A stretch of 64,000 nucleotides of DNA. It comes from Gelria sp. Kuro-4 (GTDB lineage: Bacteria > Bacillota > DTU030 > DUMP01). A program made the position numbers and the translations under genes. The stretch is from contig NZ_AP024619.1 of the NCBI RefSeq assembly GCF_019668485.1, forward strand, positions 1 to 64,000, in the 5' to 3' direction. Numbering within the stretch: the stretch's first letter is position 1; the number at the start of each line of letters is the position of its first letter. Shown in pieces: positions 25,265 through 32,136 of this stretch. The notes beneath the pieces are model-generated. The model was not told the origin of the DNA, searched no databases, and worked only from the letters and a program-made list of their open reading frames with translations.

Positions 25265-25594
25265 TCATTCATATACTTCAATATACAACCACCTAATTTC
25301 CACTCCCTGAAGTTCTTCAGCGCTTAACACTTTTCCTTCAGGGAGCCGGGTCATAACCTGCCCAATCAGGGCGGAATCGCCGGGCTTTAGCTGGACGAAT
25401 TTCCTGTTTGGCTCAACTATCTCCCTCACAAACCTGGACGTAAAGACTTGCGCCGTTCCTGGGTGGCCGACCGCGGAAACGAAACCATGTCTGACTAGTT
25501 GCCTAGCCTCCTCTTCGGAAATCCAGCAAAAACGAACCTCCCCGGTCGGAATGGCAGAAAGCATAGAACCACTGAACGCGTTACAGAGATACAT
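25265..25594 (-). CDS. AcrIII-1 / DUF1874 family protein (anti-CRISPR ring nuclease)
   Basis: The 109-residue protein matches the STIV-B116-like DUF1874 fold: MYLCNAFSGSMLSAIPTGEV at the start, GFVSAVGHPGTAQVF in the middle and PNRKFVQLKPGDSALIGQVM, TRLPEGKVLSAEEL towards the end. In the characterised SIRV1 protein AcrIII-1, a conserved histidine and Arg/Glu residues degrade cyclic tetra-adenylate and so shut off type III CRISPR defence. The equivalents here are His44, Arg64, Arg83 and Glu86, with the same spacing. ATG 25594 follows AAGGAGG. It sits in the early operon, where an anti-defence gene is expected. Family assignment is by pattern; activity is inferred. Confidence 0.8.
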   Translation of the reverse strand: MYLCNAFSGSMLSAIPTGEVRFCWISEEEARQLVRHGFVSAVGHPGTAQVFTSRFVREIVEPNRKFVQLKPGDSALIGQVMTRLPEGKVLSAEELQGVEIRWLYIEVYE

Positions 25595-25611
25595 AAGCCT
25601 AATTTCCTCCT

Positions 25612-25791
25612 TCAGCTTAATTTGTCAGCTAACTCTGGCATACCTAGCTCACGAAAGATTCCGCGCAAAAGTGCCCAATCAGGATTCTTCTGCTTTAGGA
25701 AAATACACATTATCTTGTTAACCTTTTGCTGATTGGATAGCTTTGGATTGTCCATTATCGCAAAGATTTTCTTTATAGAAGCCTTAGTCAT
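25612..25791 (-). CDS. Small phage protein (59 aa), related to the gene at 26,462-26,641
   Basis: KKIFAIMDNPKLSNQQKVNK and IFLKQKNPDWALLRGIFREL follow the same layout as the protein at 26,462-26,641 (helix, variable linker, then a K(Q/H)KNP motif and a final helix). ATG 25791 follows GGAGGTG. Function unknown. Confidence 0.6.
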   Translation of the reverse strand: MTKASIKKIFAIMDNPKLSNQQKVNKIMCIFLKQKNPDWALLRGIFRELGMPELADKLS

Positions 25792-25943
25792 TACAACACC
25801 TCCACTTTTTCTGCTTCTGGCCAATTCCAATACGCACGTTTAAGCGCGTCTTCGGGGTCAACTCCTAGTATTTCGTCTTCGTGAGTGAAAGCTTCGTAAA
25901 AAGGTGTTGCAGGGAAATACACACGGACTGAAAACCAGCGCAT
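25791..25943 (-). CDS. Small phage protein (50 aa)
   Basis: MRWFSVRVYFPATPFYEAFT and an acidic, Trp-containing C-terminus. ATG 25943 overlaps the stop codon of the frameshifted gene before it (TAATG), implying coupled translation, and its own stop overlaps the next start. Function unknown. Confidence 0.6.
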   Translation of the reverse strand: MRWFSVRVYFPATPFYEAFTHEDEILGVDPEDALKRAYWNWPEAEKVEVL

Positions 25944-26397
25944 TATTTCTCCTCCTCCTCCTCCTCCTCCTCCTCCTCCTCCTCCTCCTCCTCCTCCTCC
26001 GCTTCAGCGTAGGCGCTTTCAATGCGTTTCCCGCATTCGTCGCAGTACAAGTCTGGATTCTCCCAATTTATGCCGGCCAACGGCTTTCCCCTTTCATCCG
26101 TTTGCACTTGGTGAGCGTACTCCTTCGCGCATTCGGGCAAAGGACGTTTCCTTCTTCGTCGAAGTAGTAGAGAGGATACATGCCGGGAATCGAACAAGCC
26201 GGAAACATACAATCAGGACACACAAACCCAATCAGGTTTCCATGAGAATCGTACTTTCCGAAAACCTCAATCCCTCCATGCTGGTCTTTCTGCGCCCATT
26301 CCTTAGCTGGGCGAAAGCACTCGTCACAAACTCCCTCTTTCAGAAGATTGTTTGCTTCGTCCCCCGGCTGTAAATACTCCGTCCAAGCGGTTCTCAT
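25943..26397 (-). pseudogene. Zinc-finger phage protein interrupted by a -1 frameshift, with a poly-Glu tail
   Basis: From ATG 26397 (GGAGG eight bases upstream) the frame reads MRTAWTEYLQPGDEANNLLK, then CDEC and CPDC knuckles, up to EEGNVLCP. Continuing in that frame gives an unrelated tail ending at 26,068. The -1 frame instead continues ECAKEYAHQVQTDERG, supplies the CPEC and CDEC knuckles expected of the protein, ends in a run of about 18 glutamates, and its stop overlaps the next gene's start. The shift lies at about 26,134-26,137 (CCCG on the minus strand). It may be a real frameshift mutation, a programmed shift or a base-call error. Confidence 0.6.
25949..26000. repeat. (TCC)n trinucleotide microsatellite
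   Basis: About 17 uninterrupted copies of CTC/TCC. Read on the minus strand in the shifted frame they encode a glutamate run. Being a triplet repeat, copy-number change would alter length without changing frame. Confidence 0.9.
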
Positions 26398-26416
26398 TTC
26401 GACAACCTCCCATTTA

Positions 26417-26453
26417 CAAAATTTGCCGCTCTCAGAGAGAGCGGCTATGTACA
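26417..26453 (-). promoter_or_regulatory. Leader element: TACATA box and hairpin
   Basis: On the minus strand: GTACATA, then the perfect hairpin GCCGCTCT-CTCTG-AGAGCGGC, then AAATTTTG, then the GGAGG of the downstream gene. Confidence 0.55.
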
Positions 26454-26461
26454 GGAAGGAG

Positions 26462-26641
26462 CTAATCCTTCCCTTCACAGGCAGCGCGAAAACGCGCGGC
26501 GTCAAAACGCGGGTTCTTGTGCTTTAGGTAGACGCACAACTGGTCTACTAAGGATGTCTTCCCAATTATGTCTGGATTGTCGACACTTGTTGCCATATTT
26601 AGCATGTTTGCCAATGCTTGGAAATCTTTTTTAGTTAACAC
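26462..26641 (-). CDS. Small phage protein (59 aa)
   Basis: MLTKKDFQALANMLNMATSV, then LVDQLCVYLKHKNPRFDAAR and FRAAC. This layout is common in small phage proteins of unknown role whose C-terminus reads NPRFDxxRFxxAC. GTG 26641 follows AGGAGG by nine bases. It resembles the protein at 25,612-25,791. Confidence 0.65.
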   Translation of the reverse strand: MLTKKDFQALANMLNMATSVDNPDIIGKTSLVDQLCVYLKHKNPRFDAARFRAACEGKD

Positions 26642-26660
26642 TTATGACAACCTCCTATTA

Positions 26661-26700
26661 GCAAAATTTCCCTGCGCTATTAGCACAGGGTATGTATGAG
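26661..26700 (-). promoter_or_regulatory. Leader element: CATACATACC box and hairpin
   Basis: On the minus strand: CTCATACATACC, then CCCTGTGC-TAATA-GCGCAGGG, then AAATTTTG and AGGAGG. It matches the elements at 26,417 and 27,161 in order and spacing. Confidence 0.55.
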
Positions 26701-26711
26701 AAGGGAGCCAG

Positions 26712-27143
26712 CTAGGCTCCATTCCCTGTTGCTGCTGGCTGTTCCCGAAGGTCATACTCGTAAAACTCATTGGAGAGGCATCCACACAAAACGTCCCCAA
26801 TAAAGTCTTTCAGGTCTTGTTTCTTCCCGAACCTTCCGCGAATTGTGACGTTAAACCCGAATGCCAGGGAAGGAGTAACAACAACCGCGAAATCGTACCA
26901 ATCAGCATAAAACCCGTCTTCCATTTCGTGGAAAGAGCCGTGAAGAATGAGCCTATCTTCGCTGGACGTCTCAAAGTCAAACCTAATCGGGATATCAAAC
27001 CCGCCGCCGGATGGAAGGTTCTGGCGCACAATCTCATTGATTCTCTGCGCCCAGCGGTCCTTCCAATCCTCGTCTTCACATTCTTTGGCGCGCTTCCATG
27101 CGCCGAAACACAACGCCAATTCTTGGTACACTTTCTTTGCCAT
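26712..27143 (-). CDS. Phage protein of unknown function (143 aa)
   Basis: The N-terminal half is charged and helical; the C-terminal half alternates beta-like segments (DRLILHGSFHEMEDGFYADW). No family recognised. ATG 27143 has AGGGAGGG upstream and is preceded by a TACATAC/hairpin leader. It is the first gene of the early minus-strand operon. Confidence 0.55.
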   Translation of the reverse strand: MAKKVYQELALCFGAWKRAKECEDEDWKDRWAQRINEIVRQNLPSGGGFDIPIRFDFETSSEDRLILHGSFHEMEDGFYADWYDFAVVVTPSLAFGFNVTIRGRFGKKQDLKDFIGDVLCGCLSNEFYEYDLREQPAATGNGA

Positions 27144-27160
27144 GCCCAAAACCCTCCCTG

Positions 27161-27197
27161 CAAAATTTCCCTTCCGCTGTGGAAGGGTATGTATGGG
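27161..27197 (-). promoter_or_regulatory. Leader element: CATACATACC box and hairpin
   Basis: On the minus strand: CCCATACATACC, then CCCTTCC-ACAG-CGGAAGGG, then AAATTTTG and the ribosome binding site of the first early gene. Confidence 0.55.
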
Positions 27198-27700
27198 TAC
27201 GATTGTTTCGGTGATATGGCCGGGGTTCGCAGGAGGCAAACCTCTCGGCGTAGCTGGAAACTGTTACCAGTTAACCAGCATCCCTGCCAGACTGCTTCCC
27301 GTGCGTCGCGCGTGCCCGCCCTCTCGGGGCTAGGACGGTCGCACGTACTAGCTCGGGGCGCTGGAATCTCCTTCCAGCTTGGGCATTCGGCGTCCCGCAT
27401 AACTGGACGGAGATACTTCCCATTTCGCCGACTGTCACGCACATTTCATATGGTGAAATACCTTTCACCGTTTGAAATGCCGCCGTTTCCGGCATCGGCC
27501 TCGGTCTGTATTCGACTTTTCAAGGATCGCGGCTCGGCAACGAGCCTAAGGGCTTGGGCGGCTGTTTGCGTTGTTGTCGGTGTTGTTATCGCCCTGTTTC
27601 TGGTTCCATTATACGGCCACGCGTTATGTTGTGCAACAGCGTTTATACCGCATTTAAGGCGATTATGGTCGCTTAGCTCCCCAAAGCTAGCCGTTCCATA

Positions 27701-27740
27701 GTTTTTCAAGGTTTTTCACGGTTTTTTAAGGTTTTTACTG
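27701..27740. repeat. Four helically phased T-tracts (curved DNA)
   Basis: GTTTTTCAAG, GTTTTTCACG, GTTTTTTAAG and GTTTTTACTG stand in exact 10-bp register. T-tracts repeated once per helical turn bend DNA, a common feature of origins and promoters. Confidence 0.75.
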
Positions 27741-27998
27741 AGCTTGCATGTGTGGGCACAGGTAGGGGTTCGCGGCCATATCGGCCTGGTTGGCCAATGT
27801 GGCCATGTGGGCGTGGTGATATTCGTTATTATTACGGCCACACACTTCCTGCCGCCCAGCCGGCTACACGCCGGTGCCTCTTGTAGTAACGATTACCAAT
27901 ATCGTGTGGGTACCCCGGTCGGCGGCGAGACAGGCCCGGAGCCCCCAAACACATACCTCTCCCGCCCATACGCGGCCCACTTTTTCAGCCTCTGTGTA

Positions 27999-28020
27999 AT
28001 TATGCAACTGAGTGCATAAT
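27999..28020. repeat. Palindrome ATTATGCA - ACTGAG - TGCATAAT
   Basis: A perfect 8-bp inverted repeat with a 6-base centre. Its half-site TTATGCA is shared with the palindrome at 19,612-19,630 near the left attachment site, suggesting a common DNA-binding protein. Confidence 0.5.
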
Positions 28021-28133
28021 GCAGGTTAAAAAATAGTCCCAACCCCAGTAGCCTCTAGGGCTGGAACGTATTCGTACTATATGAGTTGTTACTCTTAACT
28101 ACCTATAAGCAAATATATGGCGGTATTATATTT

Positions 28134-28369
28134 TTGGCGGAAGTACCCCTCTAGCCTTACAGCCCCAAGGGTTTCAGACTTCCGCCAAACCCTTATATTT
28201 ACTGGCGGAAGTGGCATTTTGGCGGAAGTTCTGGCGGAAGTTAACTTCCGCCAACTTAACCTCCTAAAAGGGAACTTCCGCCAATGGCGGAAGTTGCTCC
28301 AGCCCAGTAGTATCAAGGGTTTGAGGAACTTCCGCCAATTCCGCCAAAGTACTTATGATTGGCGGAAGG
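28134..28369. repeat. Iteron array: eleven copies of TTGGCGGAAGT in both orientations
   Basis: Copies (some shortened or with one change) start at about 28,134, 28,178, 28,202, 28,219, 28,231, 28,244, 28,274, 28,284, 28,328, 28,339 and 28,359. Two pairs form perfect palindromes: TGGCGGAAGT-TA-ACTTCCGCCA (28,232-28,253) and ACTTCCGCCAATGGCGGAAGT in two overlapping arms (28,274-28,294). Dense iterons next to a replicative primase/helicase indicate a replication origin or its control locus. Confidence 0.75.
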
Positions 28370-28605
28370 TAACACGGCGTATGCAACGCAACGATCGTTG
28401 TTTCTTGCCAAGCCCAGCAGCCACATGGCTTCATCGGCTTTCAAAAATAGGCCGACAACCAATTGGTTATCGAGGAAAACGGCAATTTCGCCTTGTATAC
28501 AGCGCGTATGGTACAATCGTTCTAAGCCAGTAGCGCCAAGGTGTTCAGGGCATAACAAAAATAACTCCTAATAAGCGTTTTTCGGGTGGTTTTCCCTGCC
28601 CTGGA

Positions 28606-28645
28606 ACAAAAAATTCCCGCTGCACGCGTACTACGTGAGCGGGAT
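28606..28645 (-). terminator. Terminator downstream of the primase-helicase operon
   Basis: On the minus strand CCCGCTCACG and CGTGCAGCGGG pair and are followed by AATTTTTTG. It would stop primase-operon transcription before the iterons. Confidence 0.65.
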
Positions 28646-28752
28646 AGTCCAAAACCAATGTGCCCCCAGGTCGTGGGTGCGATTTCATTATACCAGCAGC
28701 GGTTGCACATGGCAATATGGCCTGTTTGGCCATAGGAAGCCCGTGGTTAAAC

Positions 28753-28796
28753 GAAAGCACCCCGACAGGTATAAGAACCTTGCCGGGGTGGTTTTC
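28753..28796 (-). terminator. Hairpin downstream of the primase-helicase operon
   Basis: CACCCCG (28,758-28,764) pairs with CGGGGTG (28,784-28,790), with flanking GAAA/TTTTC. It is a likely first terminator before the one at 28,606. Positions 28,646-28,752 hold no gene. Confidence 0.5.
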
Positions 28797-28826
28797 GCTG
28801 CATGGCGGGGCTAAAAACGGCGATTT

Positions 28827-28964
28827 TTAGCGTTTGCGACGGGGCGCTTTGCCCTTCTTTGTGCATTGGCACGGTTCGTTGAAGGGGCAGTCGGCGCACC
28901 GGCTGTCAAAAAGTAGGGGCGGACACATGCAGGTATCGCTGAATTTTACTTTTAGGCTTTCCAT
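28827..28964 (-). CDS. Small Cys-rich protein (45 aa) coupled to the primase gene
   Basis: MESLKVKFSDTCMCPPLLFD continues with CADCPF and CQC motifs and a basic tail: six cysteines in 45 residues, probably metal binding. ATG 28964 directly follows the primase stop codon, and GGAGG lies within the primase 3' end. Function unknown. Confidence 0.6.
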   Translation of the reverse strand: MESLKVKFSDTCMCPPLLFDSRCADCPFNEPCQCTKKGKAPRRKR

Positions 28965-30851
28965 TTAGCCGGCCTCCTGTTTGTTTTCAGGCAGGCTCCA
29001 CAGTGTTTTGCGGCCCTGCCATTTTACTTCGACGTTGAGGGAGGATTTGGCGCGTTCTAGAGTACGTAGGGAGATGCCGTTCTTTTTGGCTTCGGCGATG
29101 CAGGTTTTTCCCTCGCAAGGACCTTCTGAAAGGAAGTTGAAGAGCCAATCTTCGGCGTCGTTGACGGCGGATTTGCCCTCACGGTTGGCGGCGTTGGTCT
29201 CGTCGGTGAGGTCGTCGGCTGTGATGTCTTCGACGATGCCCTCCCATTTGAAGGGGGGTACCCCACCGCCCAGGGAGAACTTCAGCGTCGGGCCTTTAGG
29301 AGCTAGGTTTGACTTGGCGTGGGCGGCGTAACGTTGGCCGGTCTTGTCCTTGCCGATGGAGAGCTGGGAGCGGGCGGTGGCGGTTACGTCAATGCTGCCC
29401 AGGCCGCGGTAAATGGCCTTGCCAGCGCCCTTGCGGTAGTGACGGACGACGAGGCAGGCGGCGTTCAGCTGGCGGGCGGTGGCGAGGAGGGGCTTCAAGA
29501 GGTTGCGGACGTGGGTGTTTTTGTCCATGTCGAACTTGGAATCACCTGTGGCGTAGAGGGTGATGGGGTCTACGACGATTAGATCGGGGGCTAGTGAGAT
29601 TACCTGCTCTTGAACTTCGGCGAAATCGGCAGCGGTGACTTGGCCCTCATCGCCGCCTTTGGAACGGAAGATGAAGATGTTTTTCAAAACGGCCCCCAGC
29701 TCCCGCAGGCGCTTTTTGACGGTCTTGCCGATGGAGTCCTCTGTGGTGATAATGACCACTCTGCAATTTGTGGGGGCGGTAGTGTCGTAAGGAATGGGGC
29801 ACAGCTTGGAGCCGGTGAGACCTGCGGCCCAGGCCATCCAAACAAAACTTTTCCCTTCGCCGGGGTCGCCCTCCAGCATGGTTATTTCACCGCGCGGTAA
29901 ATACGGTGTGATGAGGAAGGTTACGTCCTCTTCGGGTATGTCTTCCAGTGACACAAGTTCCCAGGAATCTTGGTTTTGGGGGGCTTGGCCTTTTTCGGCC
30001 AACGCGCGTTCGGTTAGGCGGTAGGCGTCCAGCCAACCGTCCTTACGGGAATCGAACTTATTCCTGTGCGGCGCGGAGGAAAACACGAGGCAAGCTATGG
30101 CCCAGGGGTCGGTGATTTTGGCGTCTACAGCGGCGCAGGCCAGGGCGTAGGAAAGGCCACTGCGGTCGTTAGAGGTGATGTTGCCACGCCACAGTTGCCG
30201 GGCGTTGGTGGGGAGAAGAAAAAAGAGGGCTTTGGCAACGGCTGTGGCAGCGTCTTGGGATGGTTCCGGCGGTAGGTTCTCTTCTGTGTTGGTGGAGTCG
30301 GCGGCGCTTTGCATTAAGGCTATGACCCAGTCCGGCGCTGGTGGAGGCGTACCTGTTGGCGCGGTGAGCCATTGATATTCGTGCCCGCTGTGATGGCGGC
30401 TGGGCGGAGCGATAACGTATTGGGGAATGTCGATGCCGCCCGAAAGTCCTAAATGGGTTCGGGGGATAAGCGGTACGTCCTGTGGCCGCGTGAAGTAGTA
30501 GTGCCTGCCCCGAGATGAAGAAGCTACCGGCGTTCCTTCAGGAACACCGGCGGCTTCTATTTCTTTTATGGCTTCTTCGCCGTCGGCATCGAGGACAAGC
30601 AGGTTGGACGGCGCGACGGCAATGCCGATGTTGGCCTCCGGCATTTGCTTCCACCAGGAGGCGATTTGCTCCTTGTCATTGGTGGCGGCGGTTACGCCCC
30701 CCTTTACGCGGGGGGCTTTGCCGACACTTTTATCTGGATGGTTCCAGCCGCAGGCGCATTTTCCGGCTTTATCCGGCCAGCAAAGCGGTAGGACGCTCCA
30801 CCCTAATTTTCCATAGTGGAGCGCCGCTCGCTTTGGTTTCTCCTTTCCCAT
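28965..30851 (-). CDS. Bifunctional primase-polymerase / RepA-type helicase
   Basis: The N-terminal third (residues 1-185) is a prim-pol domain of the bifunctional DNA primase/polymerase family: ALHYGKLGWSVLPLCWPDKA, NIGIAVAPSNLLVLDADGEE and SSRGRHYYFTRP with SGGIDIPQYVIAPPS. A RecA/RepA-like ATPase follows, with Walker A GDPGEGKS and Walker B LIVVDPI, plus a C-terminal winged helix (FLSEGPCEGKTCIAEAKKNG). It should prime and unwind phage DNA at the nearby iteron array. ATG 30851; 628 residues, full length. Confidence 0.88.
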   Translation of the reverse strand: MGKEKPKRAALHYGKLGWSVLPLCWPDKAGKCACGWNHPDKSVGKAPRVKGGVTAATNDKEQIASWWKQMPEANIGIAVAPSNLLVLDADGEEAIKEIEAAGVPEGTPVASSSRGRHYYFTRPQDVPLIPRTHLGLSGGIDIPQYVIAPPSRHHSGHEYQWLTAPTGTPPPAPDWVIALMQSAADSTNTEENLPPEPSQDAATAVAKALFFLLPTNARQLWRGNITSNDRSGLSYALACAAVDAKITDPWAIACLVFSSAPHRNKFDSRKDGWLDAYRLTERALAEKGQAPQNQDSWELVSLEDIPEEDVTFLITPYLPRGEITMLEGDPGEGKSFVWMAWAAGLTGSKLCPIPYDTTAPTNCRVVIITTEDSIGKTVKKRLRELGAVLKNIFIFRSKGGDEGQVTAADFAEVQEQVISLAPDLIVVDPITLYATGDSKFDMDKNTHVRNLLKPLLATARQLNAACLVVRHYRKGAGKAIYRGLGSIDVTATARSQLSIGKDKTGQRYAAHAKSNLAPKGPTLKFSLGGGVPPFKWEGIVEDITADDLTDETNAANREGKSAVNDAEDWLFNFLSEGPCEGKTCIAEAKKNGISLRTLERAKSSLNVEVKWQGRKTLWSLPENKQEAG

Positions 30852-30863
30852 GTTGCCACGCCC

Positions 30864-31040
30864 TTACTTGTCTGTTTCTGTCAGCAGGTAATCGAGGTAG
30901 CTCTTAGGGATTAGTATTTTGTTCCCTATCTTCTTGTGCGGTATTCTCCCTTCTTTGATTAGTTTGTAGGCATAGCAACGCGATATCCCGGTTATGCCTG
31001 CAAATTCTGATACGGGCATGAACTTACGTTCGTACTTCAT
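30864..31040 (-). CDS. Small helix-turn-helix DNA-binding protein
   Basis: A single HTH_17 domain: FMPVSEFAGITGISRCYAYK, LIKEGRIPHKKIGNKILIPK. It resembles the protein at 19,681 in fold. It is the first gene of the replication operon, right behind the mirror promoter, so it may be an autoregulator or an origin-binding accessory factor. ATG 31040 is preferred over the ATG at 31052, which abuts GAAAGG. Confidence 0.7.
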   Translation of the reverse strand: MKYERKFMPVSEFAGITGISRCYAYKLIKEGRIPHKKIGNKILIPKSYLDYLLTETDK

Positions 31041-31078
31041 GTCAGCCAACATCCTTTCTCAACTGTGCTGTCGTAACC

Positions 31079-31107
31079 ATTATATGGCCTTAACACGGGA
31101 TAGTCAA
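31079..31107 (-). promoter_or_regulatory. Consensus promoter for the replication operon
   Basis: Minus strand: TTGACT (31,102-31,107), 17-base spacer, TATAAT (31,079-31,084). A near-ideal housekeeping sigma promoter reading into the HTH and primase genes. Confidence 0.8.
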
Positions 31108-31135
31108 CACTGTTTTTGAAACTTCTTGTTGACTA
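31101..31135. repeat. Inverted repeat joining the two divergent -35 boxes
   Basis: TAGTCAACA (31,101-31,109) and TGTTGACTA (31,127-31,135) are exact complements and include both -35 hexamers, so one dimeric protein could block or bridge both promoters. Confidence 0.65.
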
Positions 31136-31157
31136 ACGGTGTTGTGAGTGATATAAT
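31129..31157 (+). promoter_or_regulatory. Consensus promoter for the rightward operon
   Basis: TTGACT (31,129-31,134), 17-base spacer, TATAAT (31,152-31,157). It is the mirror image of the leftward promoter, with the same -35, spacing and -10. Confidence 0.8.
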
Positions 31158-31191
31158 TGCCGCAGATAGGAAACAACAAGGAGGTTGTGTG

Positions 31192-31494
31192 GTGGAAGAC
31201 AAGGTGTTTGATTATGCGGATGCGATCATTGACCAAGTTAGGGAGTTGTTTCTTCCCGAGGAGGAGCAAAAAGAAGGTACTTCTCAGCATCTTGACTTGA
31301 AGACGTTCGACGCGACGAAGTTCCTCACGGCGTTTGTGGCTGCGTTTGCGTATTTTTACCGGTCTTTTAGTCAGAAAGATTGTGATTTGTTGGAGGCAAC
31401 GTACATTGCCAACCGTTTGGTTGTACAACATCTGATTGGAGAGGCAAAGAAAGGGACCTTAGTGCTTGAGGAGGTTGTTGAGGATGCAAAATAG
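31192..31494 (+). CDS. Phage protein of unknown function (100 aa)
   Basis: A mostly helical protein (EDKVFDYADAIIDQVRELFL; FLTAFVAAFAYFYRSFSQKD). First gene behind the rightward promoter. GTG 31192 lies seven bases after AAGGAGG; the frame is open further upstream but that would overlap the promoter. No family recognised. Confidence 0.6.
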   Translation: MEDKVFDYADAIIDQVRELFLPEEEQKEGTSQHLDLKTFDATKFLTAFVAAFAYFYRSFSQKDCDLLEATYIANRLVVQHLIGEAKKGTLVLEEVVEDAK

Positions 31495-31750
31495 AGCTGG
31501 TAATGGCGGGTGCATGTTAGCACAGGAGCGTAATTTGCGAGAGAAACTGGCTTCCAGCGCGACTTTGTTATTTACGCTTTATGATCGGTTTTGCGAGCTG
31601 CGAAGCAAACTGCTTTCTGAATCCCCGTCGATGCCGTTGGGTGGTATGGTGGGCAGTTCAGAGCCATCGGTGGAAGATTATGTTAATTTCATTGAGGGTA
31701 GTATTAATCTGCTCGACACCTTATTAGCTGAACTTAATTCTAAGGTTTAA
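31484..31750 (+). CDS. Phage protein of unknown function (88 aa)
   Basis: A helical protein (LREKLASSATLLFTLYDRFC). ATG 31484 is nine bases after GGAGG and overlaps the end of the preceding gene by 11 bases. No family recognised. Confidence 0.55.
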   Translation: MQNRAGNGGCMLAQERNLREKLASSATLLFTLYDRFCELRSKLLSESPSMPLGGMVGSSEPSVEDYVNFIEGSINLLDTLLAELNSKV

Positions 31751-31764
31751 GGGGTGTTTGGAGC

Positions 31765-32136
31765 ATGACTAGAGACGAATTCCTCACGTTTTTAGATGCC
31801 AAGCTCCAGGAAATTAGAGATAAGTTCAATCGTAAGAATGATTCTTACGGTGTGAGGGATGACGTGTTTCACAACTTCCGGGAAACGGCGCGACGTATTT
31901 ACTCGTCGGAAGGCTCTGAGGCTATGTTCCGAGTATTGTTAACACTGGAAGACAAGCACACAGTGTCTTTATGTAAGAACGGCCTAGCAGACCCTGAAGT
32001 TGAAGACCGTTTGGAGGATAGGGTGGTGTATAACCTGATCGCGTTGGCTATGTGTAAAGAGGCGAAGGAGAGTGCTCATCGGGAACATGAATGGTTTAGA
32101 AAAAATATGTATGGGGTGCCTGCAGAAGCGAGGTAG
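31765..32136 (+). CDS. Phage protein, possibly DUF1599-like (123 aa)
   Basis: The motif KFNRKNDSYGVRDDVFHNFR resembles the K-x-DYG...F.NF pattern of a family linked by others to nucleotide modification in phages (DUF1599/NMAD1). The assignment is tentative. The rest is helical and charged. ATG 31765. Confidence 0.5.
   Translation: MTRDEFLTFLDAKLQEIRDKFNRKNDSYGVRDDVFHNFRETARRIYSSEGSEAMFRVLLTLEDKHTVSLCKNGLADPEVEDRLEDRVVYNLIALAMCKEAKESAHREHEWFRKNMYGVPAEAR

Larger units (their letters stand above)
27198..28605. other. Gene-free prophage control region (probable replication origin)
   Basis: About 1.4 kb without a supported gene; the open frames here lack ribosome binding sites and protein-like composition. 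It contains phased T-tracts (27,701-27,740), a palindrome (27,999-28,020) and the eleven-copy iteron array (28,134-28,369). On the minus strand 27,200-27,520 has several short hairpins (for example GCTGGAA-GGAGA-TTCCAGC and CCG-GAAA-CGG), so a structured RNA may lead the early operon. It lies beside the prim-pol/helicase gene. Confidence 0.6.

Noticed and set aside
25949-26000. Poly-Leu protein on the plus strand over the CTC repeat
   Set aside because: The minus-strand reading (poly-Glu) fits the gene order, ribosome binding sites and coupled stop/start; the plus frame has none.
27271-27709. Two minus-strand frames of 74 and 87 codons in the control region
   Set aside because: No ribosome binding sites, low-complexity or random-like composition, and they overlap repeats and hairpins.
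28134-28369. Repeat cluster as a CRISPR array
   Set aside because: Repeats are only 11 bp, in both orientations, with irregular spacing and no unique spacers.
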